Assembly (NCBI RefSeq): GCF_052113205.1
Contig: NZ_JBFRCU010000036.1
Location: 3,163 to 67,162 of the forward strand
Length of the DNA stretch: 64,000 bases
DNA from: Inquilinus sp052113205
GTDB lineage: Bacteria; Pseudomonadota; Alphaproteobacteria; DSM-16000; Inquilinaceae
Direction of reading: 5' to 3'
Made by a program: the position numbers and the translations under genes. How positions within the stretch are numbered: the stretch's first letter is position 1; each line of letters starts with the position of its first letter. A model generated the notes under the pieces. It saw nothing but the letters and a program-made list of their open reading frames with translations, was not told where the DNA came from and searched no databases. Of this stretch, positions 51,248 through 61,500 are shown piece by piece.

Positions 51248-52336
51248 TCAGTCTGGCAGCACCTCGAACACCAGCGCCTTGGTCACTTGCACCGGGTTGA
51301 AGTTGTCGTCGGACAGCACGACCAGGCTGCGATGGCCGTTGGCGAGGTCCGGGCCCCAGCCCATCGCCTCGAAGTTGTCGAGGGCGACGCCGAGCCTGCC
51401 GAAATCCAGCAGCAGGGTCTTCTGCATGGCGAGCCAGCTGCCGTCGAGCAGCGAATCGAGCCCGGAGACATCCGTGGCCAGGGTGGGATCGGCGCGGTAC
51501 AGCCGGATCGAGTTGCCGCGGCCCTGGGCATAGGCTCGCTCCAGCACCAGGAACGTGCCGTCGCCGGCCGGCAGAATCTCCGACACGCCATTGTCAGCCA
51601 AGCCGCCCGGAAGCAGCGGCGCCACCGGGATCGGGTCAGTGACATAGACGTGCTCCGGCCCTGGCGCACCGGTCGCCGCGTCGAAGCTGGCGAAGCGCAC
51701 CGGGCTGCCCCGGGCCAGCAAGGCTGCCGGCCCGTCCTGGACGAGGGCGTTCTCCAGCGACACGAACAGGGTGTGGCCATCGGGCGAGAGCGCCAGCCCC
51801 TCGAACACCAGGTTGTCGCGCGGGCCGAAATTCTTGTCCTCGGAGGCGTGGTAGCGCTGCGGCAGGTCGAAGCCGCGCTGCCAGCGCCCGTCCGGCGCGG
51901 CGACGCTGATCGCCGGGTCGATCCCGGCCTTCACCCCGCCCTCGCTGCTCCAGTACAGCAGGCCCGAGGCAGGATCGCGGCGGATCGCTTCGGGATCGAC
52001 GCTCTTCGGCGCGAAGGTGGCACCCGCTGTATCGCGCAGAGTGGTCACGCCGGTGACGCTGATGCCACGCACCGCGTCGGAATCGTAGTCGATCGACAGG
52101 GTGTAGAAGCGGGCCGGCGCCTTCTCCGACCGGTCGTCGCTGAGGGCGATCCAGTGCCGGGCAGCCGGATCCCAGTCCAACCCCGACAGGCCGCCGACAG
52201 GCATGCCCTGGTACTCCAGCCCCTTCGGCAGCGCTGCCTCGCCGATCAGCCGCAGTTGTCCGATCCCCTCCGCCCCGGCCGGCAGCGCGGCACAGGCCAG
52301 CAGCGCACCGAGCATGGCGATCCCGAACTTGCCCAT
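51248..52336 (-). CDS. Exported phytase-like-domain esterase
   Basis: A 362-residue protein with a signal peptide (MGKFGIAMLGALLACAALPA, cleavage near GAE). It is predicted to be a beta-propeller of the esterase-like activity of phytase family: GGLSGLDWDPAARHWIALSD, VDPEAIRRDPASGLLYWSSE, NLVFEGLALSPDGHTLFVSL and ALDNFEAMGWGPDLANGHRS are the repeated blade blocks of that family. The start at 52336 has GGGGAG 8 bases upstream. It may release phosphate or act as an esterase in the periplasm; activity is not proven. Confidence 0.85.
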   Translation of the reverse strand: MGKFGIAMLGALLACAALPAGAEGIGQLRLIGEAALPKGLEYQGMPVGGLSGLDWDPAARHWIALSDDRSEKAPARFYTLSIDYDSDAVRGISVTGVTTLRDTAGATFAPKSVDPEAIRRDPASGLLYWSSEGGVKAGIDPAISVAAPDGRWQRGFDLPQRYHASEDKNFGPRDNLVFEGLALSPDGHTLFVSLENALVQDGPAALLARGSPVRFASFDAATGAPGPEHVYVTDPIPVAPLLPGGLADNGVSEILPAGDGTFLVLERAYAQGRGNSIRLYRADPTLATDVSGLDSLLDGSWLAMQKTLLLDFGRLGVALDNFEAMGWGPDLANGHRSLVVLSDDNFNPVQVTKALVFEVLPD

Positions 52337-52427
52337 GGACATTCTCCCCGACATTCGCGGCCCTGTTGACCACGGCGGCGCGACAACGGCATGACGAGCC
52401 TGTGTTGGCTTGATGACGGAGCGGCGG

Positions 52428-53273
52428 ATGGACAACCCGGCGGCCACCCCGGCGAACGATTCCGCCCCGCTGCGGCGCAGCGAAGGTTTCGCCCGTATCG
52501 ATGGACGCAACCTTTACTGGCAGCGCCTCGATCCGCCCGGCAGTGCCGGGCGCCTCCCCATCCTTCTTCTACATGAAGGGCTCGGCTCCGTCGCGCAATG
52601 GACGCGGCGCGGCGTCGACGTCGCCGTGCGCCTGGCCGAGGCGACCGGCCATCCGGTGCTGGCGCATGACCGGCTGGGCTTCGGCCGGTCCGACCCGCTG
52701 CCGGGGCCGCGCGGCGTCGACTATCTCTATGAGGAAGGGCGCGAGGCGCTGCCGCGGGTGCTGGACGCGCTCGGGATCGACCGCGCCGGGCTGGTCGGGC
52801 ACAGCGACGGCGGCAGCATCGCCCTGATCTTCGCTGCGGCGCATCCCGGCCGCGCCGCCTGGATCGTGACTGAGGCGGCGCATGTCATCGTCGAGGAGGA
52901 GACCCTGGCCGGCATCGCCACGGCCCATGCCGCCTTCTACGCCCCGGACTCCAGGCTGCGCACCGTGCTGGCCCGCTATCACGGCGACAAGACCGACTTC
53001 ACCTTCGCCAACTGGGCCGAGCTGTGGCCGACCCCCGGTTTCCGCAGCTTCGACATGCGCGACGCGCTGCCCTCGATCCGCTGCCCGGTGCTGGCGCTTC
53101 AGGGGGCGGAGGACGAATACGGCACCCCAGCCCAGCTGGACGCGATAAAGGCCAGGGTTTCCGGTCCTTGCGAGACCTGGCTGGNGCCGGATTGCCGGCA
53201 CGCGCCGCATTTCGAAGCCATCGACCGGGTGCTGCCGCGGATCGTCGATTTCGCAGTTGCGAACGGTTCTTGA
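52428..53273 (+). CDS. Alpha/beta-fold hydrolase
   Basis: A 281-residue cytoplasmic hydrolase. LLLHEGLGSVAQW provides the oxyanion region, GLVGHSDGGSIAL the nucleophile Ser, LALQGAEDEYGTP the acid residue and CRHAPHFE the His. It resembles the MhpC/haloalkane-dehalogenase-like group; substrate unknown. The start at 52428 (MDNPAATPAND) follows GGAG by 6 bases and was preferred to an upstream TTG/ATG pair at 52410/52413. An ambiguous base at 53185 makes one codon unreadable but does not break the frame. It is divergent from the phytase-like gene. Confidence 0.86.
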   Translation: MDNPAATPANDSAPLRRSEGFARIDGRNLYWQRLDPPGSAGRLPILLLHEGLGSVAQWTRRGVDVAVRLAEATGHPVLAHDRLGFGRSDPLPGPRGVDYLYEEGREALPRVLDALGIDRAGLVGHSDGGSIALIFAAAHPGRAAWIVTEAAHVIVEEETLAGIATAHAAFYAPDSRLRTVLARYHGDKTDFTFANWAELWPTPGFRSFDMRDALPSIRCPVLALQGAEDEYGTPAQLDAIKARVSGPCETWLXPDCRHAPHFEAIDRVLPRIVDFAVANGS

Positions 53274-53363
53274 CCCGTTGCATTTGAACGGCTTGCGCGG
53301 ACGCGCTACATGAAGGCCGCACAGCCCATTTCGCGATCAGCCTTCGACCGAAGGAGCCCTTCC

Positions 53364-56051
<2,688 letters not shown>

Positions 56052-56076
56052 GCCGTTCCGTCATCTGCGTCTTCGG

Positions 56077-56104
56077 AAAGCCCGGCGCGAGCCGGGCTTT
56101 TCTG
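56077..56104 (+). terminator. Intrinsic terminator after acnA
   Basis: AAAGCCCGGC (56077-56086), loop GCGA, GCCGGGCTTT (56091-56100), then TTCTGCTTTCT: a perfect 10-bp stem with a GNRA tetraloop and U-rich tail, 26 bases after the stop. Confidence 0.9.
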
Positions 56105-56210
56105 CTTTCTGTGGCCTGCACGACAACAGCAGCGACGATCCGGCGCACCTGGTGACCGACAGGGAACCGATCCGCCGTTCGATCCTTGTTGGGCGGTGGC
56201 GACGGCATGG

Positions 56211-56228
56211 CCGGAAATTCGATTCCGG
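56211..56228. promoter_or_regulatory. Palindrome upstream of the MucR-like gene
   Basis: CCGGAA-ATTCGA-TTCCGG: two perfect 6-bp arms around a 6-base centre, 71 bases before the MucR-like ATG. A possible operator; no partner is known. Confidence 0.35.
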
Positions 56229-56298
56229 CGGAATAAGCGTCGCCATCCGGGCGTCCTAGGAAGGTCACCGGGTAGAGCAACAGCAACGAGGGGGCCGG

Positions 56299-56643
56299 AT
56301 GCCCATCGATGAGATCGGCGCGGCGGCGCTGTCGACGCCGAACCAGGTTCTCGAAGTCACCGCGGCGATCGTCGCCGCGCATCTGCGCGGAACCGCGACC
56401 TCGGCCGCGCATGTGCCGGAGATCATCCGGCAGGTCTATGACGCCCTGACCGAGCTGGTCGAGGGTTCCGGGGCGGAGGAGGCGCCCCGTCCCGTGGTCG
56501 ATGCAGCCTCGCACCGCCAGATCGCCGAGCCACTTCCGGACGCCGCGCTGCCCTGGCGCGAGACCACGGCCTTGCGCGGCATGCGCGCCGGCACCCGGAT
56601 CGGCGAGACCCCGCGCGAGCGCTTCCGCTCACGGTATCGCTGA
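56299..56643 (+). CDS. MucR-like protein lacking the zinc finger
   Basis: The 114-residue product has an N-terminal half (LEVTAAIVAAHLRGTATSAA, HVPEIIRQVYDAL) that matches the oligomerisation region of MucR/Ros regulators. The second half lacks the C2H2 zinc finger (no cysteines at all) and the RHLRTHYNMTP DNA-binding segment, and instead is basic with an Arg-rich end (RERFRSRYR). It may form mixed oligomers with a true MucR and modulate it, or bind DNA differently. It starts at the ATG at 56299 with GAGGGGG about 7 bases upstream. Confidence 0.65.
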   Translation: MPIDEIGAAALSTPNQVLEVTAAIVAAHLRGTATSAAHVPEIIRQVYDALTELVEGSGAEEAPRPVVDAASHRQIAEPLPDAALPWRETTALRGMRAGTRIGETPRERFRSRYR

Positions 56644-56671
56644 CCGGGAAGGCCTCGACGATTCCAAATAA

Positions 56672-56704
56672 AAAGGGCGGCACCCGTCTCGGATGCCGCC
56701 CTTT
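56672..56704. terminator. Bidirectional terminator between the MucR-like and csp genes
   Basis: AAAGGGCGGCA (56672-56682) and TGCCGCCCTTT (56694-56704) form a perfect 11-bp stem with an 11-base loop. Plus-strand tail CTGATT and minus-strand tail TATTTGG make it usable in both directions for these convergent genes. Confidence 0.85.
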
Positions 56705-56729
56705 CTGATTCGGTGCCCGATGCGGACCG

Positions 56730-56936
56730 TCAGGAAACCTGCAGGTTCGCCGCCGACTCCCGGCCATCACGGCCGCGCGCCAACTCGAACGTGACCTGCT
56801 GCCCCTCATTGAGGGACCGCAGCCCGGCCGCTTCCACAGCCGAGATGTGCACGAACACGTCCTTGCCGCCGTTGTCCGGCTGGATGAACCCGAAGCCCTT
56901 GGTGGTGTTGAACCACTTCACGGTACCAGTCGCCAT
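56730..56936 (-). CDS. Cold-shock-domain protein (CspA family)
   Basis: A 68-residue OB-fold RNA/ssDNA chaperone. GTVKWFNTTKGFGFIQPDNG contains RNP1 (KGFGFI) and DVFVHISAVE contains RNP2 (VFVHI). It is complete and of normal length. GGAG lies 9 bases before the ATG at 56936. The upstream gap of 283 bases to the modA-like gene leaves room for a long 5' leader, as usual for csp genes, but no cold-box sequence was recognised, so cold induction is not claimed. Confidence 0.96.
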   Translation of the reverse strand: MATGTVKWFNTTKGFGFIQPDNGGKDVFVHISAVEAAGLRSLNEGQQVTFELARGRDGRESAANLQVS

Positions 56937-57148
56937 ACGTCTTCACTCCATAGGCGGCCGAGGCCGCCGTCGTTCACGGCCGAATGAGGTCCCGGCCGGT
57001 CGGCCAAGTGAGCCGAAGCCAGTCACATAGGCAACGTTTCGGCCGTCGCCTAGTCACCCGATGCGGATTCGACCGAAACTTGCGCGAGCGCGCTGCGCGA
57101 CGGCTCAAGCCGCAACCGGTCCGACTAAGCAGATATGGCGGCCGACAC

Positions 57149-57172
57149 CGCTATATCTGATTGAACATATCG
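57149..57172. promoter_or_regulatory. ModE-type molybdate-response box
   Basis: CGCTATAT-N8-ACATATCG over 24 bases aligns with the E. coli modA site form CGTTATAT-N8-ACATAACG with two differences. It ends 47 bases before the ATG of the modA-like gene, the expected place for ModE-molybdate repression. Confidence 0.7.
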
Positions 57173-57219
57173 AAAGAGGCGGCTAGCGTCCGGCTGCGGA
57201 ACAGCGGCGGAGGAAGGCC

Positions 57220-58032
57220 ATGCGACGGCTGGCGGCGGTTGTCATCGGATGCATGCTGCTGGCGGTGCCCGCCGCGGCGGCGGATCCGGCCCTGACCCTG
57301 TACGGTGCCGGCAGCCTGCGAGGCGCCATGCTGCGGATCACCGAGGCCTACCGGCAGTCGGGCGGCGCCGAGGTGACCGTGAGCTTCGGCCCTTCCGGCA
57401 CGATGCGGGAAAAGATCGAGGCCGGCGACAAGGTCGACATCTTCACCTCGGCCGACACCGGCCATCCCCAGAGGCTGAACCAGGAGGGGCTGGGCAGGCC
57501 GCTGGTGGTGTTCGCCCGCAACCGGCTGTGCGCCATCGCCGCGCCGAGGGTCGGGCTGACGGCCGACAACGTGCTCGACCGCGCCCTCGACCCGGCGGTC
57601 CGGCTCGGCACCTCGACGCCGAAGAGCGACCCGTCTGGCGATTACACCTGGGCGATGTTCCGCAAGGCCGAGGCGATCCGCCCGGGCGCCTTCGCCGCGC
57701 TGGACGGGAAGGCGCTGCAGCTGGTCGGGGCGCCCGACAGCGCGCGGAAGCTGGGGCTGCCCGAGGACGCCAACGCCGCCGCCTGGCTGATCGAGCACGA
57801 CAAGGCGGACATGTTCCTGGGCTACTGCACCAGCGGCAAGGCGGCGCAGGCGGAGCGGCCCGATCTCGTGGTGGTGCCGCTGCCGAAAGAGCTGGCGGTC
57901 GGCGCCGCCTACGGGCTGACGGTGCTGAAGGATGCGCCGCCTGAGGCCTATCGCCTGGCGCTGTTCATCCTGTCCCCGGCCGGCCAGGCGATCCTGGCAG
58001 AATCAGGTTTCGACACGCCGACCACGCCCTGA
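57220..58032 (+). CDS. modA: Molybdate-type ABC transporter binding protein (ModA-like)
   Basis: A 270-residue periplasmic protein with a signal peptide (MRRLAAVVIGCMLLAVPAAA, then AADPALTLYGAGSL). GAGSLRGAMLRITEAYRQSG, FGPSGTMREKIEAGDKVDIF and TSADTGHPQRL match the ModA anion-binding fold with Ser-lined pocket. KSDPSGDYTWAMFRKAE continues it. No modB or modC follows, so the transporter partner is elsewhere. A ModE-type box upstream supports molybdate or tungstate as ligand. It stands alone on the plus strand. Confidence 0.82.
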   Translation: MRRLAAVVIGCMLLAVPAAAADPALTLYGAGSLRGAMLRITEAYRQSGGAEVTVSFGPSGTMREKIEAGDKVDIFTSADTGHPQRLNQEGLGRPLVVFARNRLCAIAAPRVGLTADNVLDRALDPAVRLGTSTPKSDPSGDYTWAMFRKAEAIRPGAFAALDGKALQLVGAPDSARKLGLPEDANAAAWLIEHDKADMFLGYCTSGKAAQAERPDLVVVPLPKELAVGAAYGLTVLKDAPPEAYRLALFILSPAGQAILAESGFDTPTTP

Positions 58033-58374
58033 CGTCCGTTCTCGGCTTACCGATTCTGATTTCAGATTCGTCTCCGCCGGCAATCGGCGCCGATTGCCGG
58101 AATCCTCCCCGGCTGGACGGGCACCGAGCGATTCATTTTTAGAACTCACATTTTTGGCACAGCTTTCGGTTCGAACTTCACAACCCCAGGCGTTCCGCCA
58201 GACACGGCAATGCAACCGACGATCTGCGGAAAGCGCGAGGTGCTGCCGCCCGGTTTCACATTGAAACCTCTGCGTAGACACGCTCGAAATCTTGTGATGA
58301 TTCACGATACGGTCATGATTCTGGGTATTATGACCACGGACATAAGGTTTCCAATCATAAGGGAGTAATCAGTC
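58033..58374. other. 342-base AT-rich gap upstream of the RTX gene, with an inverted repeat
   Basis: No gene is supported. The gap is distinctly AT-richer than its surroundings. GGTCATGAT (58311-58319) and ATTATGACC (58327-58335) form a 9-bp inverted repeat with one mismatch and a 7-base spacer, about 40 bases before the RTX start. GTGA-N4-TCAC (58294-58305) is a smaller dyad. These are candidate operator sites. Confidence 0.5.
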
Positions 58375-59409
58375 ATGCCAAATCTGATCGTGGGAGGACT
58401 GGGCGACGACATCCTTGTCGGCGGCACGGGTGACGATCTGATCATCGACCCCTGGGGCCACGACCGGATCAACGGCGACCTGGGTAACGACACCATCCTG
58501 GCGGGCGAAGGCAACGACGTCGCCAAGGGCGGCAGCGGCGACGACAATGTCGATGGCGGCTCCGGCAACGACCTGCTCCAGGGCAATGACGGCGCCGACA
58601 CCCTGACCGGCAATCTCGGCGACGACACCATCCGTGGCGGCGCCGGGGTCGACCACATCAACGGCGACCAGGGCAACGACACGCTTTATGGCGACGACGG
58701 CGACGACTTCGTCTTCGGCGGCCAGAACATCGACCATGTCTATGGCGGTGCCGGCAACGACCACGTCTTCGGCAGCGAAGGCAATGACGCCGTCTATGGC
58801 GGCCTGGGCAACGACGTCCTCGCCGGCGACAATGGCCGCGACACGGCCCGTACCGATGTCGGCGAAGGCAACGACAAGCTCTATGGCGATGCCGGCAACG
58901 ACACCCTCATCAGCGGCGACGGCAAGGACTACCTCACCGGCGGCGCCGGTGACGACACCTTCCTGTTCCGCTTCCACGACCCGAAGGCCGGCTCGATCCA
59001 GGGCTACAGCAACGTCACGGATTTCGATCCGAGCCATGACAGCTTCGCCTTCGATGCGGCCGGCCTCGGCCGTGACGGCGTCGGTGCCAACTTCGTCGAC
59101 AATGGCGACGGCACGTCCGGCGGCGCGGTGACCAGCTTCTTCAGCGGTGCGGCGTCCGGCGCGAACGGCGAACACGCGGTCGTGATCACCGACCAGGGCT
59201 TCGCTTCGGCCGATGCCGCCGCCAAGGGGATCTCGGGCGAGACCGCCGGCGACATCATCGCCTATTACGACAGCGCGACCAGCACCGCCAACCTGGCCTA
59301 TGTCACCTCGTCCGACCACGCGGACACCTTCGTCCACCTGACGAATGTGCACAGCGTGGCCGACCTGGCGGCCCTGGGCCTGACTGCGTCGGACTTCACC
59401 TACGTCTGA
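58375..59409 (+). CDS. Secreted RTX (hemolysin-type calcium-binding repeat) protein
   Basis: A 344-residue, Asp/Gly-rich, acidic protein without signal peptide. From about residue 7 to 198 it consists of nonapeptide RTX repeats (GGxGxDxLx), such as GGLGDDILV and GGSGDDNVD, that fold into calcium-binding parallel beta-rolls. The C-terminal 140 residues (NVTDFDPSHDSFAFDAAGLG onward) resemble the end domain of RTX proteins that carries the type I secretion signal. There is no enzymatic domain, so it may be a structural or surface protein. GGAG precedes the ATG by about 10 bases. No type I exporter genes are nearby. Confidence 0.88.
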   Translation: MPNLIVGGLGDDILVGGTGDDLIIDPWGHDRINGDLGNDTILAGEGNDVAKGGSGDDNVDGGSGNDLLQGNDGADTLTGNLGDDTIRGGAGVDHINGDQGNDTLYGDDGDDFVFGGQNIDHVYGGAGNDHVFGSEGNDAVYGGLGNDVLAGDNGRDTARTDVGEGNDKLYGDAGNDTLISGDGKDYLTGGAGDDTFLFRFHDPKAGSIQGYSNVTDFDPSHDSFAFDAAGLGRDGVGANFVDNGDGTSGGAVTSFFSGAASGANGEHAVVITDQGFASADAAAKGISGETAGDIIAYYDSATSTANLAYVTSSDHADTFVHLTNVHSVADLAALGLTASDFTYV

Positions 59410-59431
59410 TCCGGACGTCCGGAACAGAACC

Positions 59432-59465
59432 GCGCCCCGCCGTTCGCGGCGGGGCGCTTCTTTTT
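59432..59465 (+). terminator. Strong intrinsic terminator after the RTX gene
   Basis: GCGCCCCGCCG (59432-59442), loop TTCG, CGGCGGGGCGC (59447-59457), then TTCTTTTT: a perfect 11-bp stem with UUCG tetraloop and U-run. It also separates the RTX gene from the convergent YghU-type gene. Confidence 0.95.
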
Positions 59466-59470
59466 GGCGG

Positions 59471-60346
59471 CTAGACCTGAGTCGCGAGCTTGTCCTGGGT
59501 CCGAGTCTCGAAGTCGCCGGCGTCGTGGCGCTCGTGCAACTGCTCCGACGGGTCGCCGCTCAGGCGATTGACGATGCGGCCGCGCTTCACCGCCGGCCGG
59601 GCGTCGATCGCCTTGGCCCAGCGCTGCACGTTCTTGTAGGTCTGCACGTCCAGGAACTCGGCCGCGCCATAGGCCCGGCCGAGGGCCAGGCCGCCGAACC
59701 AGGGCCAGTTCGCCATGTCGGCGATGGTGTACTGGTCGCCGGCGACGTATTCGCTTTCGGCCAAGCGCCGGTCGAGCACGTCGAGCAGGCGCTTGGCCTC
59801 CATGGCATAGCGGTTGATGGCGTATTCGATCTTGGTCGGGGCGTAGGCGAAGAAATGGCCGAAGCCGCCGCCGAGGAACGGGGCGCTGCCCATCTGCCAG
59901 AACAGCCAGGACAGGCATTCGGCGCGCTCGGCGCCCGCTTCCGGCAGAAACGCCCCGAACTTCTCGGCGAGATGGACCAGGATGGCGCCGGATTCGAAGA
60001 TCCGGATCGGGGTCGGGCCGCTGCGGTCGACCAGCGCCGGGATCTTCGAGTTCGGGTTGATCTCGACGAAGCCGCTGCCGAACTGGTCGCCGTCGCCGAT
60101 CCGGATCGGCCAGGCGTCGTATTCGGCGCCGCTGTGGCCGGCGGCCAGCAGCTCCTCGAACAGGATCGTCACCTTCTGGCCGTTCGGCGTCGCCAGCGAG
60201 TAGAGCTGGAACGGATGGCGGCCGACCGGCAGGGCCTTGTCATGCGTCGGGCCGGCGATCGGGCGATTGATGTTGGCGAACTGGCCGCCGCTCGCCTTGT
60301 CCCAGGTCCAGACCTTCGGCGGCACGTAGTCGGAGGAATCACTCAT
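59471..60346 (-). CDS. yghU: Glutathione-dependent disulfide-bond oxidoreductase (YghU-type GST)
   Basis: A 291-residue GST of the Nu class. KVWTWDKASGGQFANINRPI, ATPNGQKVTILFEELLAAG and PFLGGGFGHFFAYAPTKIEY are characteristic blocks of YghU, as is the C-terminal ERHDAGDFETRT. The family uses two glutathiones and reduces disulfides or peroxides rather than relying on a catalytic Cys or Ser. The start at 60346 (MSDSSDYVPPKVW) fits the known length of about 288; the longer frame to 60547 does not. It converges with the RTX gene. Confidence 0.93.
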   Translation of the reverse strand: MSDSSDYVPPKVWTWDKASGGQFANINRPIAGPTHDKALPVGRHPFQLYSLATPNGQKVTILFEELLAAGHSGAEYDAWPIRIGDGDQFGSGFVEINPNSKIPALVDRSGPTPIRIFESGAILVHLAEKFGAFLPEAGAERAECLSWLFWQMGSAPFLGGGFGHFFAYAPTKIEYAINRYAMEAKRLLDVLDRRLAESEYVAGDQYTIADMANWPWFGGLALGRAYGAAEFLDVQTYKNVQRWAKAIDARPAVKRGRIVNRLSGDPSEQLHERHDAGDFETRTQDKLATQV

Positions 60347-60449
60347 TCTCTTGGCTCCCGGTGGGGCGGAGAGGGAATTCGGCGTTCGTTGGAGCGTCGA
60401 CCCTAGACCGTGATCGTCGCGGAATGAAGCGTTTCCGTTGCCGTCGCGT

Positions 60450-61001
60450 TCACGGTCTGGGTTTGTTCCGTTCACAGGGCGAGGGCGGCGCCCGGTCGGC
60501 GGCGGTGTAGCGCAGCAGCAGGCGCTGCAGCCGGTTGCGGCTGCCATCGGCCGAGAAGTCGACCGCGGTCAGCGCCACCTGGGCCGAGGGGAAGCGCCAC
60601 AGCCGCGTCACCAGGCCGGATTCGACGACGCAGCTCTCGGCTGGCGGTCCCAGCCGGGCGTGGAGGTCGTTGACGAAGGATTGCAGCTCGTCCGGGCCGG
60701 GAATCGGCGGCCGCCGCTCGAACAGGATCTGGACCAGCCTTCCGTCCTTGCGCGCCAGCTCCGGCACCAGGTCGAAGGCGATGCCGCCGACCACCACGTT
60801 CTGCACCATGCGTTCGGCATAGAGCGGGCCGAAATCCCAGGGCGGCGACAGCGGCACGGCCTGCGGCACGGCGGATTCGACCTGCTGCGCGGTCATGCCC
60901 CAGCTCAGGCTCTCCCAGCCGCGGATGTCGGTCTCCGCGGCGACGGCATGGGCGGCGAGGAGAAGCCAGGCCGGCGCGAAAGCCAGGCCGAGGCCCCTCA
61001 T
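60450..61001 (-). CDS. Hypothetical exported protein
   Basis: A 183-residue protein with a signal peptide (MRGLGLAFAPAWLLLAAHAV, cleavage near AAE). The mature part starts DIRGWESLSWGMTAQQVESA, a pattern of small periplasmic domains in which a Trp-Gly-Met segment leads an alpha/beta fold, and contains one conserved-looking Cys pair candidate (SCVVES has one Cys; a second is in the tail). I do not recognise the family. It overlaps the preceding small membrane-protein gene by 4 bases (ATGA) and is the last gene of the rlmN unit. Confidence 0.75.
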   Translation of the reverse strand: MRGLGLAFAPAWLLLAAHAVAAETDIRGWESLSWGMTAQQVESAVPQAVPLSPPWDFGPLYAERMVQNVVVGGIAFDLVPELARKDGRLVQILFERRPPIPGPDELQSFVNDLHARLGPPAESCVVESGLVTRLWRFPSAQVALTAVDFSADGSRNRLQRLLLRYTAADRAPPSPCERNKPRP

Positions 61002-61267
61002 CCCCGATGCACGACATGCGGCCGCGGCCCGTCGATGCGCGGCCAGCGGATGAAGGCGATGACCCAGAGCACGATGACGTCGAGATAGGGCACCAGCAGC
61101 AGGATCGACCACAGCGGCGTCACCCGCGCCTTGACCAGCGCATAGGCGGCGAAGCTCATCAGCAGCACGATGTAGATGCCGATGATCAGGTTGATGCCCC
61201 AATGCGGGAAGGTCGCCATCCAGCCGGGGCCGTAGAAGGACGACAGCGCTTCGAGCACATCACTCAT
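60998..61267 (-). CDS. Small inner-membrane protein, paralogue of the next upstream one
   Basis: An 89-residue protein with two hydrophobic segments: INLIIGIYIVLLMSFAAYAL (about 25-45) and WSILLLVPYLDVIVLWVIAF (about 53-72), followed by IRWP. The second helix repeats the pattern W-x-LL-x-LVP-x(3)-V...A-x(2)-xRWP found in the 72-residue protein at 61264. It overlaps that gene by 4 bases and the exported-protein gene by 4 bases, so the three are translationally coupled. Function unknown. Confidence 0.8.
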   Translation of the reverse strand: MSDVLEALSSFYGPGWMATFPHWGINLIIGIYIVLLMSFAAYALVKARVTPLWSILLLVPYLDVIVLWVIAFIRWPRIDGPRPHVVHRG

Positions 61268-61482
61268 CGCTTGCCCTCCCCCAGCGCCGCCACCACCGGC
61301 CAGCGCCGGAACAGCAGCACGGCGAAGACCAGCATGACGCCGACATGCGGCACCAGGGCCAGCAGCGCCCAGCCGCGGGCCAGGCCGGCACGGGCGAGGA
61401 TGCGGGCCAGGGCCGGCATCGCCAGCAGGGCGAAGAGCAGCGCCCAGGCGCCCGGGGTCTGGAAGAATTCGGCGAGGGTCAT
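61264..61482 (-). CDS. Small inner-membrane protein
   Basis: A 72-residue protein with two hydrophobic segments (WALLFALLAMPALARILARA and GWALLALVPHVGVMLVFAVL), the second ending in LFRRWP. It starts 18 bases after the rlmN stop. It resembles its downstream neighbour (60998-61267) in the last helix, so they are probable tandem paralogues. I know no function; small two-helix proteins of this kind may regulate or stabilise larger membrane complexes. Confidence 0.78.
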   Translation of the reverse strand: MTLAEFFQTPGAWALLFALLAMPALARILARAGLARGWALLALVPHVGVMLVFAVLLFRRWPVVAALGEGKR

Positions 61483-61500
61483 GGCTTGAGCGGACGCCGA

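Noticed and set aside
47439..53185. Frameshifts at the ambiguous bases 47439 and 53185
   Set aside because: Both frames continue intact on either side, so these are single unread bases in creD and in the alpha/beta hydrolase, not lesions.
56937..57148. Cold-shock leader element or riboswitch upstream of the csp gene
   Set aside because: No recognisable cold box or conserved riboswitch core; only ordinary GC-rich inverted repeats are present.
58375..58980. Tandem short repeats suggestive of a CRISPR-like or minisatellite array
   Set aside because: The periodicity follows nine-codon RTX repeats in a real gene; there are no spacers of constant length or identical repeats.
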